A program made the translations under genes and the position numbers. Positions 41,001-47,969 of a DNA stretch of 64,000 nt are shown in pieces. The notes beneath the pieces were generated by a model that worked only from the letters and a program-made list of their open reading frames with translations, did not search any database and was not told the DNA's origin. Source of the stretch: Gibbula magus (lineage: Eukaryota; Mollusca; Gastropoda; Trochida; Trochidae); NCBI GenBank assembly GCA_936450465.1, contig OW388304.1, positions 9,802,700 to 9,866,699 on the forward strand, written 5' to 3'. How positions within the stretch are numbered: the stretch's first letter is position 1; each line of letters begins with the position of its first letter.

Positions 41001-41890
41001 GTATAACATATTTATCAAAATTATATATACGGTAACTTCAACCATCCAGCTAAAGACACAGACATACCGACAAAATTGAGTTTGTCACTTGACCGACAGC
41101 TTTTGCATTACATTTGAATTCGATGTTGTCTCAAATCGACTAACTTTAATCTTCAACATGAAACTTGACTTGATTGTCACACACTACATTAAACAGAGAT
41201 ATCTTGCTTACTCCATGTAAATCATTGGTAACAAGCCTTGTACTCACAATTGACCTGACGTCTACAAGTTGCACACCTAACTTCAGTACAACTGGATCAT
41301 CAGAAGACCGAGGAATTGTATTGGAGGAGTCAGTTTTCATCAGCTTGGCATAAAGACGGTCGTCCATCTGTCCTTCAACTGGAACTGAACAGGACATTTT
41401 ACATAGTAGCGTGTTAAAGACTGGTACATACACTGGTAAATAATACTGCAAAATACAGTATGGAAACAAAGGCAATATGATACGGCAACTGGGCTAATTG
41501 GGGTTTGGAAATACAAATTAATCGAAAAATGTCTGTTTATCAAGTTTCTTCAAAATTAATCTGATAACAGGTTCTTGGACAGAAGTGTGTCATATTCAAA
41601 GAATCTGATTACATATATCTACGTTCCTCCCTGCATAACAGCACTGTTCGCTATGCGGTAGTATCACCATGCCAGGCACATTTCCAGATGACTTGATTAA
41701 TATGACGCAATTCTGTGCAGTGGCCAAGTATCAGATAAGGTTTCAAGCATAAACCATAAATTTCTGTGCAAAATGAAGACGATATGTTTGATAAGCTTTA
41801 TGTCATCAACAAAGATTTAGTTTACAGATTTAAGTGGTTTAACTTACCATAGGTCAATGACAGACCCAGAACAAGAAGGAAGATCTTCAT
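25726..41890 (-). CDS. Acetylcholine-binding protein, complete gene (4 coding exons)
   Basis: Joined exons 41848-41890, 41248-41432, 35457-35611 and 25726-26083 total 741 bases in phase: 246 residues and a stop. Residues 1-14 (MKIFLLVLGLSLTY) form a signal peptide. The rest is a Cys-loop receptor ligand-binding domain that stops after VTLVFRDT, with no transmembrane segment, so the product should be a secreted pentamer like molluscan AChBP, which binds acetylcholine released at synapses. Supporting marks: a Cys loop C157-C170 with 12 residues between (as in AChBP, against 13 in nicotinic receptors), Trp88 and Gln90 (loop D), Tyr126 in WRPDIELYN (loop A), Trp177 in KFGSWTY (loop B), and Tyr219 with vicinal C221-C222 (loop C). 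The second loop C Tyr is Phe226 here. NDT at 191-193 is a glycosylation sequon. A truncated receptor paralogue is the alternative, but the intact secretion signal and short Cys loop favour AChBP. Confidence 0.9.
26488..26687. mobile_element. Fold-back element with ctctaa repeat centre
   Basis: The ends 'acacaggaactcgatatcg' and its complement enclose arms of about 65 bases with repeated 'gtaggtaaaac'. The middle holds about five copies of ctctaa/actcta. It lies in AChBP intron 3. The frame at 26635-26895 comes from it. Confidence 0.75.
26688..27560. other. AChBP intron 3, no gene seen
   Basis: AT-rich intronic sequence. The frames at 26977-27312 (plus) and 27203-27418 (minus) have no recognisable domain or splice sites. 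Confidence 0.4.
27561..27930 (+). repeat. Repeat with a hammerhead-like CTGATGA...GAAAC motif
   Basis: At 27855-27886 the text 'cctgatgaaggtgagc' is followed by actccgaaacgtcgtg. Such CTGATGA/GAAAC pairs are known from Penelope-like elements, which carry hammerhead ribozyme motifs. The stem between the two boxes pairs poorly here, and no Penelope coding sequence was found next to it. Confidence 0.35.
28000..28420. repeat. Diverged tandem units with gttattgccctt
   Basis: Three units of about 145 bases share 'agttattgcccttgttccg', 'aaaggggacagg' and 'taaccaaatttggtgtgtg'. These are the internal units of a CCGTCCG-type element without visible ends. Confidence 0.6.
28741..28882. repeat. DIRS left inverted terminal repeat
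   Basis: Pairs with 34547-34690 in inverted orientation with a few differences; contains 'caacgttaacacagacgaaa'. Confidence 0.85.
28900..29720 (+). repeat. DIRS leader rich in actcgcc/cactcacctg repeats
   Basis: Degenerate short tandem text (actcgcttcgccagt, gtcactcacctg) fills the leader. The same type of sequence returns at 31560-32260. The plus-strand frames here (28907-29149, 29190-29393) are by-products. Confidence 0.7.
29728..31480 (+). pseudogene. DIRS gag-like ORF, broken by frameshifts
   Basis: Starts MYSAFCMNCGGRKSA with a Cys-rich start (CMNC, CRKC, CDEC), then loses frame near 30100. RSPPLPSGEDDRRMSPLRLK and a Lys-rich stretch (PKSKKKKSKKAKV) follow in the next frame (to about 30345). 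After more shifts and stops, the C-terminal part is readable from about 30923 to 31480: SGDPVFFKAFGN, ADIISDYG (a further shift near 31120), then LRRDNFLHRSGL, SLFGGLIPKVLRAWQEA and a basic Gly/Gln-rich tail ending GKRRK-stop. The order fits the nucleic-acid-binding gag of DIRS elements. At least three frameshifts or stops make it non-functional. Confidence 0.7.
31484..31555 (+). pseudogene. Start of the DIRS reverse transcriptase (cut short)
   Basis: Right after the gag stop one frame reads RYSVGGRLQSFV, the VGGRL start typical of DIRS reverse transcriptases. It stops at about 31555, where leader sequence resumes, so nearly the whole polymerase domain is gone. Confidence 0.55.
31556..32530 (+). 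repeat. Second copy of DIRS leader and gag start
   Basis: Leader-like actcg/cactcacctg text to about 32260, then a diverged copy of the gag start ('cactatgtactctgc' at 32264, matching 29722) with deletions, to about 32510. This duplication marks a recombination between two DIRS copies that removed the polymerase. Confidence 0.75.
32510..33445 (+). pseudogene. End of DIRS RNase H, split by a MITE
   Basis: Before the MITE one frame reads GLCLQFAIPLIDLFATCLNH. After it the text continues VSPVPDP, a stop, then MGLDALSLGWEGIDTYAFPP, LLLVAPWWPARPWF, the conserved end of DIRS RNase H domains. The open part is 33146-33445. It overlaps the recombinase frame, as is usual in these elements. Confidence 0.7.
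32601..33115. mobile_element. 515-bp MITE in the DIRS element, TA target
   Basis: Terminal inverted repeats of 26 bases (cactgtcagccaaaagaaac at the left, one mismatch at the right), flanked by TA on both sides. AT-rich interior, no ORF. Tc1/mariner-like by its target site. It entered after the DIRS element. Confidence 0.85.
33277..34224 (+). CDS. DIRS tyrosine recombinase, truncated (315 codons)
   Basis: The N-terminal part has TSHRKTTRKLYDFQWQAFDS and a helical core-binding segment; then LTIKVIFLVAMASAARISEI contains the first catalytic Arg of the tyrosine recombinases (codon 33877-33879). In the expected place for the second half there is a run of about 22 G, read as a Gly stretch, then SLCPVRALRVYVQRT. 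The His-x-x-Arg box and the catalytic Tyr are not visible; the frame ends at 34224 and the rest passes into the complementary region. It is therefore judged inactive. It would have inserted circular DIRS DNA into the genome. Confidence 0.7.
   Translation: MVASPTVVRYSPAALSSGTCSDSATERSAPQQAKRKVTREPSGVLPSRLVCIKRGLRSSGYSMFVANAIATSHRKTTRKLYDFQWQAFDSFCAQRDFILAEYLVYLRNTRHLEASSINTNMSSILSFLRKRSPRLDVSGLKGLIKTFRSVDSRTKLRPPDWDLAIVLNHLRSDRYEPISDVPLLPLTIKVIFLVAMASAARISEIHALQADLLRFEVRGQGGGGGGGGSALLGLAPDFVCKNQAADEPGRTFSTPALGSDSGEMDLSLCPVRALRVYVQRTRRLRDGRRCFASLAEEHQRARQASVGGVPEVGSH
33938..33960 (+). repeat. Poly-G run of about 22-23 bases
   Basis: An uninterrupted G tract inside the recombinase frame. It could form four-stranded DNA, and its length is likely to be unreliable in sequencing. 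Confidence 0.9.
34338..34431. repeat. DIRS internal complementary region
   Basis: Contains 'ggcatagtaggtctagtcaa' with the complement of the left edge, directly followed by the complement of the right edge ('cttacctgttgactagacct'). Confidence 0.85.
34547..34690. repeat. DIRS right inverted terminal repeat
   Basis: Inverted partner of 28741-28882; includes 'tttcagtttcgtctgtgtta'. Confidence 0.85.
34738..35355. repeat. Strand-switching minisatellite of cgaagt/acttcg units
   Basis: About 12-base units. 34738-34830 reads 'cgctacttcgcatcgccact', 34855-35230 reads the complement 'gaagtagcgaagtggcgatg', and 35240-35355 switches back. It can fold on itself at both switches. The four minus-strand reading frames across it are by-products. 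It lies in AChBP intron 3, beginning about 50 bases beyond the DIRS right end. Confidence 0.85.
35457..35611 (-). CDS. AChBP coding exon 3
   Basis: Acceptor 'tttttattag' then GAC ACA GAC; donor GG|gtaggt. Encodes residues 77-128 with IELWMQYNW (loop D) and NKIWRPDIELYN (loop A). It corresponds to two exons in typical nicotinic receptor genes. Confidence 0.9.
35612..35990. other. AChBP intron 2, no gene seen
   Basis: AT-rich intronic sequence. Confidence 0.4.
35991..36200 (-). pseudogene. C-terminal fragment of a Tc1/IS630-type transposase
   Basis: The minus strand reads EHLWDHLDRQIRSR, ELERCLIRAWNQIPRDVI and ends ARGGHTRY-stop. This is the end of the DDE domain of Tc1-like transposases (the IEHLWD block follows the last catalytic Asp/Glu). 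Everything upstream of the stop in 'gggcatagatc' is missing, so it is a remnant in AChBP intron 2. Confidence 0.8.
36201..37039. other. AChBP intron 2, no gene seen
   Basis: AT-rich, except a GC-rich patch at 36900-36985 with repeated ctcgg/cggtc words. Confidence 0.4.
37040..37410 (+). repeat. Diverged copy of the CCGTCCG-type element
   Basis: Aligns with 6570-6910: 'gaaggatagggtttgttccg', 'atcatgtagatgggcctttt' and 'tctcctgatggttcttgttt'. Confidence 0.7.
37411..38700. other. AChBP intron 2, no gene seen
   Basis: AT-rich sequence without a placed repeat. Confidence 0.4.
38700..38935. repeat. Dispersed repeat, inverted partner of 47260-47450
   Basis: Contains 'aaaggtacatccattgtgtt' and 'gaccgaaaaccggataatg'; the complement with changes occurs at 47260-47450. 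The minus-strand frame 38643-38912 falls in it. Confidence 0.6.
39150..40330 (+). pseudogene. Decayed non-LTR reverse transcriptase
   Basis: 39180-39240 reads LFADDIVLF, an RT active-site block. 39786-40163 is open for 125 codons: YRPISILCCFGKLFTSIINE, DIISHTQSSFRKGSST, an internal deletion, then VLLYADDKVLLAQ. Downstream, frames with ILICLSGPANK and FKYL-like text continue. Two active-site blocks in the wrong order suggest two fragments or a rearrangement. It lies in AChBP intron 2. Confidence 0.7.
40331..41240. other. AChBP intron 2, no gene seen
   Basis: AT-rich sequence. Confidence 0.4.
41248..41432 (-). CDS. AChBP coding exon 2
   Basis: Acceptor 'ttatttaccag' then TG TAT GTA; donor ATT|gtgagt. 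Encodes residues 15-76 with two extra N-terminal Cys (25 and 29), the N-terminal helix (DDRLYAKLMK) and DDPVVLKLGVQLVDV, the first strand of the domain. An acceptor 12 bases later is also possible and keeps the frame. Confidence 0.85.
41848..41890 (-). CDS. AChBP coding exon 1 (signal peptide)
   Basis: ATG at 41890-41888 in 'tttccaacATGAAG', fourteen codons MKIFLLVLGLSLTY plus one base, donor gtaagt. It is the first ATG after the TATA box. Confidence 0.85.
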
Positions 41891-41964
41891 GTTGGAAAGG
41901 GTCTATCGAAAAATAGTGGCCTCGTGTTGGTTGAGAATGGTGAGGGTTTCTAAAAAAGATTCTC

Positions 41965-41972
41965 ATATATAC
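41965..41972 (-). promoter_or_regulatory. TATA box of the AChBP gene
   Basis: GTATATATG on the minus strand about 75-80 bases before the ATG, at a spacing that leaves a short 5' leader. Confidence 0.5.
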
Positions 41973-41979
41973 ATTGTGA

Positions 41980-43330
41980 TTTCCGCTCATTAAACTCGTT
42001 ATGTCGTTTTGAAATGTCATAGACAGTAGAACTTATCGTGATCTGTAACATAATGGAGTGAGGGGCATTCATTTTTAAACTTTCTGACACCTAAGCAAAC
42101 TATGCACATTTATATGTACTATATATGCATATTTGAAAAAGTCAAAGACTTTCCTAAAGTAATTGAATATACAAATTGAAATACTTCACATACCGATCGG
42201 TTAAAATCATTTTAAACACTCAGAGTAGAGTTTTGATTTGGTCAGCCACCTTCCCGTCTCTCAAATTCCCATGAGACCTACAAATCGGGTCTGTAAAGTT
42301 AGTGAATATTTTCCAGTTCCTTATTCCTTAATCAAAATGTGAAGTTATCGAATTTTTACCAGTCCTTACTCTTTATTTAACATGTGAAGTTAGCGATTTT
42401 TAAACTGGATTTAAAAAAAGAAGACTAACTTTTGCGTGAGGTTCAATTAACGGTTTTATGAAGGAAATTTGCGAAATATTTGTTTTGATGTAAATGTTGG
42501 CGCACAGTTCAGAACATATATGACACTCCAGTATATATCAAATTGTATGAATATTGAAAAAGAAACAATAATTTATTACAATGGCTAAGAATATTGGTAC
42601 TTTAAATGTGATTCTGGGGTGAAGTATTGAAATTTTGATAATTTATCAAAATGACCTCGGTTCGAACAGTTTTGATCATGGTTCCGACACTTTCATTTTC
42701 ATTTTAAACACTTGCATTGTTTTAAATGACCGGGGAGAAAACTAGAACATACCGTTAATCCTTGAATAATCGCCTGCCTGGAAGGATAGCCTGCCTTGAT
42801 TAATCGCCGGGTTATAATGTAAATAAACTAATGGCTATCTCCTTTTTTTTTTTAAATAATTCCGGCATAAGCATATTTATGCGAAGTTTAACCTCATGAC
42901 ATGCACTTTGTTTACAATATTCATGGTTTAAAACATACTTCAATGATGTTTTTGTTATGATTTAAAACAATTTCACATATGTCTTATGACTTCGAAATAA
43001 CTCAGTCGTAGATTTTCAGTTCATGAGATTTGCTACGATCATTTCATTTTTTGAAATGTTATTCCCAACAGAGATGGACCTGTTCTATACTGTTCTGTTC
43101 ATGAGGTTAATTAGACAGCTATAAGAGCCGTACATATCTTAGGATTTGTTATACCATCTTGGAATATAAAAATATTCCAAGATGGTATGGGCCAAATCTT
43201 AAGATATTTTTTCTTCCAAGATTGTATAGAACAGACCCACATGCACAGTTAAAGTCCATCAGTCCCACAGGGCTACCAATCACACACAGTACATGGGTAC
43301 ACGGTACACATTATTCACAGAAAACAACAT
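41980..43330. other. Upstream of AChBP, no gene seen
   Basis: AT-rich sequence. A near-perfect hairpin at about 43152-43192 (ataccatcttggaata and complement) lies inside longer weak arms with tcttaagatat-like ends. Confidence 0.4.
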
Positions 43331-43346
43331 AATGATACATGAAACA

Positions 43347-43921
43347 CATTCTCTTCCCACAGAGGTTAGTCCCTACAGTTTTCCGGTTCTACCCTCTGTT
43401 ACATTACGCTTGAAATAGAGAACAGAACCAAAGTCCCCTGGCGGTGGAAAGAGCAATCTCTTAACCTATCATTGCTTCTTAACCAATGAGAACTCATGTT
43501 CAATTTGACATGTCGAAAGGGTAACTTCATAAATCGACGCATTTTACTCTGAAGGGTCTTGCTCATTAGCATATGTCATTCGAATATGTCTGATGTAAAT
43601 AAAGCAAATGAACTGTTTTGGGTATTTGTCTCTGATTTGGTTTTCTTTCTTTATAATTATGTTTATGATCGAGAGTTTTCACAAAATCAAAAAGCATAAT
43701 TCGAGGAAAACACAGAAAACACAGTAAAACGAGAAAACGTTTGCCTTACGTTTATGACGTGTCATTGGCAAATGTCACTTTTACAACGGCGTCGTTGATT
43801 GCACAACTAGATTCAATTGCAACCAATCAGAACACTACCTTCCTGCACACATTATCGAGCGTAATGTAACAGAGGGTAGAACCGGAAAACTGTAGGGACT
43901 AACCTCTGTGGGAAGAGAATG
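43347..43921. mobile_element. 575-bp MITE with 9-bp target duplication (MULE-like)
   Basis: Inverted ends of more than 60 bases (cattctcttcccacagaggt at the left, its complement at the right), flanked by catgaaaca on both sides (43338-43346 and 43922-43930). A 9-base duplication and long inverted ends fit Mutator-like elements. No ORF. Confidence 0.9.
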
Positions 43922-43930
43922 CATGAAACA

Positions 43931-44840
43931 TAACCCCAATTTTAAATATACCACTATATTCGTTTCTATAGATACATTCCCGGAACCTGTTACCGGCTAA
44001 AAATCCTTTACGACAATTGACAACTATATCTTCACCGTGCACACGTTTTTTATAAAATTAATTCAATATACACATTAAATCAAGTATTCAGCATGACATA
44101 TGCAATAAACACATGTGGGCATTAATTAGCTGATGAACGCAAATTTAATAGAATATATCTGTGGTAAAAGATTTATTATAGATCTACGTGGGCAATCATA
44201 TCGGGGTTCATATTTTTCATACGATGCCCTAGGGCAAGATATCACTTTTACGTTACGTCATAAACAATGCTATGACGCCACGCTTCGTCTATGACGTTTC
44301 GTTCTCAATGCGCGACGGCGGGTCGCCAGCCTATGGTTGAAAGTGGATTTTAGCATGTTTTCATTATTTTCACGACTTCAGTAATAAACAGAATCTTATA
44401 TTCGTGTATGCCATACTATGTTTATGACACTCGTGACTGAATATCGGTATATTCCTCGCTCTCGCTCAGGAAATACTAATATTGAGGCACTCGTGTCGTA
44501 AACATAGTAAGAATGTAATACTCATATAATATCCTCTATGTATGTCGTGTGATTGGGACAGTGGATGTTACACGATAACCACATATTGTCAACATCTGGG
44601 AGGAATGTATGGTAATGAGGATGAATTAGTCGATGTATTTTGTCGACCAGTAAGTTGTTATTGTCCTAATGTTCTGTTTTTATCGTATTTTCACAGCGTT
44701 ATGTGCAATCATTGACTGTAAATGTCACCGTTAACAACTCCTACATGATGTGAGATAGATTAGAAGTTATCGCCAGATCGTGACTGATCTCTGATGATGA
44801 AACTTTTCTATCTGACCAGAAAATAACAAATATCTTTACT
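43931..44840. other. No gene seen
   Basis: AT-rich intergenic sequence between AChBP and the plus-strand small gene; short CRE-like 'atgacg' words at 44270-44300 without other promoter marks. Confidence 0.4.
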
Positions 44841-44845
44841 TTTTA

Positions 44846-45070
44846 GCTCATCTGGCCTGAAACGGCATGGCATGGTGTCCGGCGTCCGTCCGTCAATCCG
44901 TCCGTAAATGTTAGCTTTTTCGTCTTCTTCTCCAGAACCAATTGGTCCAGGGAGCTGAACTTTGGTGTACAGACTCCTTTGTCAATTGGAATTCTAAACT
45001 GTAAAAGTGGTGACCCTGTGACCCCAAATAGGGTCATAGAGGTCTCGACATTGAAAACCTATTTTCGTCT
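44846..45070 (+). repeat. CCGTCCG-type element fragment
   Basis: Begins 'ttagctcatctggcctgaaa' then 'gtccggcgtccgtccgtc', a start found on many dispersed molluscan repeats, then a unit with 'gaactttggtgtacagac'. Confidence 0.6.
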
Positions 45071-45950
45071 TTTTCTCTAGTACTTCAAATTCGTCATACC
45101 TGTGATAAATTCTCCTGGAAAATTTACATTTTGGAGTGTAATTAGTTTATTGATTAAGGGACTGGTCATTTATTACAGGGGGAATCCGGGGGATTTTTAC
45201 TTGAGTTTGCACATAAACATATGACCCTCCGCCGCTTGATGTAATTTGTGTGACGGCCCTCCCCATTTAAGTGTATTTTTTTCAAGAAACTCCCCCAACA
45301 TACATCTATAAAACTTCTTGAAATTGGCTTTCTGAAGATATATTACATTTTTTCTTTAACACTTTAAAGAAATATGCTCCTTCGAAAAAAGAGTTAATAG
45401 AATGTTGGAAAATACACATTTAACATACCAGTAATAGATTTAAAATGATGTGTAACGTCTAGGGTTAAAAGTATCTGTAAAAACAGAGCCATTGGCTCTG
45501 TAGCTCATCACATACATATTATTATGGGTATTGCATATTCGATATATATTTCTCAGGTAAATACTATTAACTGAACACTAAAGGTAAAGACCATGTAAAA
45601 CAATAAGGCATTACCCAGTCATCAAATTAACAATTTTCAATCCATATTTGTCAACACAAACTTTAATTATTACAGACGTATACATTCTAAGGAAGAAGTA
45701 ACAAGTATTTAAAAAAGTGTTTAAAATTCACCCTTCTCCTGATGAAGGAACCAGAAACATTGTGCATACAAAAAAAAAAAAGAACTTGAGATTCTTAATA
45801 ATGCGTCTTTCACATATATTTTAAAGGTGTGAGCTCTATTGTTTTGTTTACTAGTCTTGTTCACTAGTACCACAATAAGAGAAGTACCACCTCTAAGTTC
45901 CCCCACTCCTCACCCCTCCCTGACCAATTGTTAAACCCGACTCCAGTCCT
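45071..45950. other. No gene seen
   Basis: AT-rich; poly(A) run at 45769-45781. Confidence 0.4.
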
Positions 45951-45952
45951 CC

Positions 45953-46072
45953 TGGGTCTCCTTTCACAAAGCACCCTTTACTAAGGTTAACCTTAACTCT
46001 CATGCTTTAACATTGCACTAAGGTAACCTTAGTGACTCACGATCACCTTAGTGCTTTGTGAAAGGGGGCCCA
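45953..46072. mobile_element. 120-bp MITE
   Basis: Inverted ends 'cctttcacaaagcac' with tgggtctc/tgggcccc outside, 22 bases with two mismatches. The middle has 'ctaaggttaacctta' words. A related half (ccctaatttcacaaagctcc) is at 57638. Confidence 0.7.
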
Positions 46073-46929
46073 GAAGGATATGATTTGTTCATATCTACAG
46101 TCGGTGTAGAGAACCTGTTAACTGGCGTTATCGGTGTGATGTAAGACTATATTTAAGACCGAGTATGTGCGTTTTTTTAATAATACATTGTTGATTCAGT
46201 AAACTTTTACTATTGTGGATCACGCTCTTAAACATAGATTGTTTATTTTGTTTGAAGAAATAACACCCATTTTCGAGAACGGTATACTTTTCGATAAATA
46301 TCTGCTTATATTTTCGAGGATGTTATCTTGCATACAAGTTCATTACCAAACGAGGATATACATTTAAGATGTTAAACCCTCTGTACACTATTTCCGTCAA
46401 ATTTCAACATGTACATTTTCAACTTTAAAATGATGATATTATATAAATCGTGATGAGTTACACAGTTCACGGCTCTGGTTTTGGAGGGGCCATCATTTTA
46501 TGCGAAATTTCGAATTGATGTTATGTGATAAGCGTCCATTTTAAACATCACCCTAAAAGTCCCTACACTACGCATTCTAAGAGTACAATGTCAGTCGGTG
46601 ATTTTTGTTTTATAATGCTCGTATCACGTTATTACAAGTAAGGCTTAATGTCCAAGTAACCCTCCATTCCTTAAACAGAATGGAGTCAAGGCCCGACTAA
46701 ATTACAATGTAAGTATTGCTTATTTAACAAATGTACTTTTAAAAAAATTTAAAATGAAATGTTCAGCCCAAACCATCAGATGTTGTGTACAACTGTCCAT
46801 TACTGAAAAAAATGAGCGAGGACACAAAATGATGACGCCACAAGTGTAATTTACTTAATCACTACTGTGACACAAGCTGTATGTTTATTGTCAATGTGTA
46901 CCTATATCACATTTAATGGTTGTTTCTAG

Positions 46930-47003
46930 GATGCATGGACCTTACGAACCTCTTTGATTTGTGGGATTCCATTCTGGATGGAGGTCTTGGTGTTCCTGTG
47001 AAG
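46930..47003 (+). CDS. Small gene, first recognised coding exon
   Basis: Acceptor 'ggttgtttctag', coding from the ATG at 46935 (23 codons, MDLTNLFDLWDSILDGGLGV on), donor AAG|gtaaaa. The ATG four bases upstream (46931) stops after eight codons. Confidence 0.6.
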
Positions 47004-47829
47004 GTAAAACCTCATTCATTCATTCTTTCTTTCTCTCTTCTCTTATTCATGTTGTGTGTATTCATTATTAAAGTAGAATAGTAAATAATTTAATGTAAAG
47101 TTTTAAAACTGCATTTGTTTATGGCGCCATTTGGGGTGTGAACGAACATTTCATTGTATAACATTTAAAGTGAATAATGTATAGATCGAATACATAGGAC
47201 AGTTTCCAATTAATATCGAGTATTTTGTCTTTTTTCTGATGTAAATACGTTAAAAAAATTATGTTTGCGCGTCAATCGCGGTGCATTTTCCGGTTTTCGA
47301 TCAGAAATTAGTACTTTTACCTTAATATAATCACTATACTGAGACGACTATCACCAAAATGATAGTGAGTATTTCTCAATAACATAACACCATTTATAAG
47401 GTTTGGCATATTTGACCCCCAAAAACACAATGGATGCACCTTTAAATGATAAACATGTATTATTATCATTGAACTCTGATGAGCTGATGACCCTATATGG
47501 GTCTATTTTTCAATACATAACGCTTGTTAGTCCAAGTGATTATTGATATTTTTATTTTTTTTCAGATTGACTTCTCGTCTGCCAGATCGTATCAACCGAC
47601 AAAACATGAAAATTCAGAATCTGACACTTGTCCACTCCTTGGGGAATACGCAGCACCAGAAGAAAGCTGCCAGGATGATACAACCAGACCTTTGTTCGAC
47701 TACTGCCCAAGCCAATATTCTGAAGGTCGTATCTTCATCATTGAAGTGCAAGAATGGAAAACAGAGAAAGTCTCTTTGGTTTCCAGATTCATGCAAGGCG
47801 TCAAGAGATTCTTTGGAAAGTCTTTGTAG
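46935..47829 (+). CDS. Unrecognised 110-residue protein, two exons
   Basis: Joined 46935-47003 and 47566-47829 give 110 residues. I do not recognise the family. The N-terminal part is acidic and hydrophobic (NLFDLWDSILDGG), the middle carries three Cys (SDTCPLL, EESCQDD, FDYCPS), and the end is a basic amphipathic helix candidate (VSRFMQGVKRFFGKSL). No signal peptide or membrane segment. Both splice sites agree with consensus, the acceptor of exon 2 has a 20-base pyrimidine tract, and an ATTAAA signal follows, so it is probably real. Further 5' exons may exist. It is convergent with RUNDC1. Confidence 0.55.
47260..47450. repeat. Dispersed repeat in the intron of the small gene
   Basis: Inverted partner of 38700-38935: 'cattttccggttttcgatca' and 'aacacaatggatgcaccttt'. 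Confidence 0.6.
47566..47829 (+). CDS. Small gene, last coding exon
   Basis: Acceptor 'ttttttttcag' then ATT GAC TTC; 87 codons to TAG at 47827-47829. Confidence 0.65.
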   Translation: MDFSSARSYQPTKHENSESDTCPLLGEYAAPEESCQDDTTRPLFDYCPSQYSEGRIFIIEVQEWKTEKVSLVSRFMQGVKRFFGKSL

Positions 47830-47958
47830 GACGCAATGGCCTGATGCAAGATCTCAAAGAGCGCTCAAGCGATTCGGACAATTAACATTTAAAAATGTTA
47901 AAATGTCTAAATGTGATATTCTATTATTTCAAGATATTATTACTTATTTCAATTTGTT

Positions 47959-47964
47959 ATTAAA
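47959..47964 (+). terminator. Poly(A) signal of the small gene
   Basis: ATTAAA 130 bases after the stop, followed by a T/GT-rich stretch (ctttttgttgttttgtgttg). Confidence 0.5.
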
Positions 47965-47969
47965 ACTTT

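Noticed and set aside
41340..41543. Overlapping minus-strand frame over AChBP exon 2
   Set aside because: Wrong frame; the AChBP frame has splice sites and homology.
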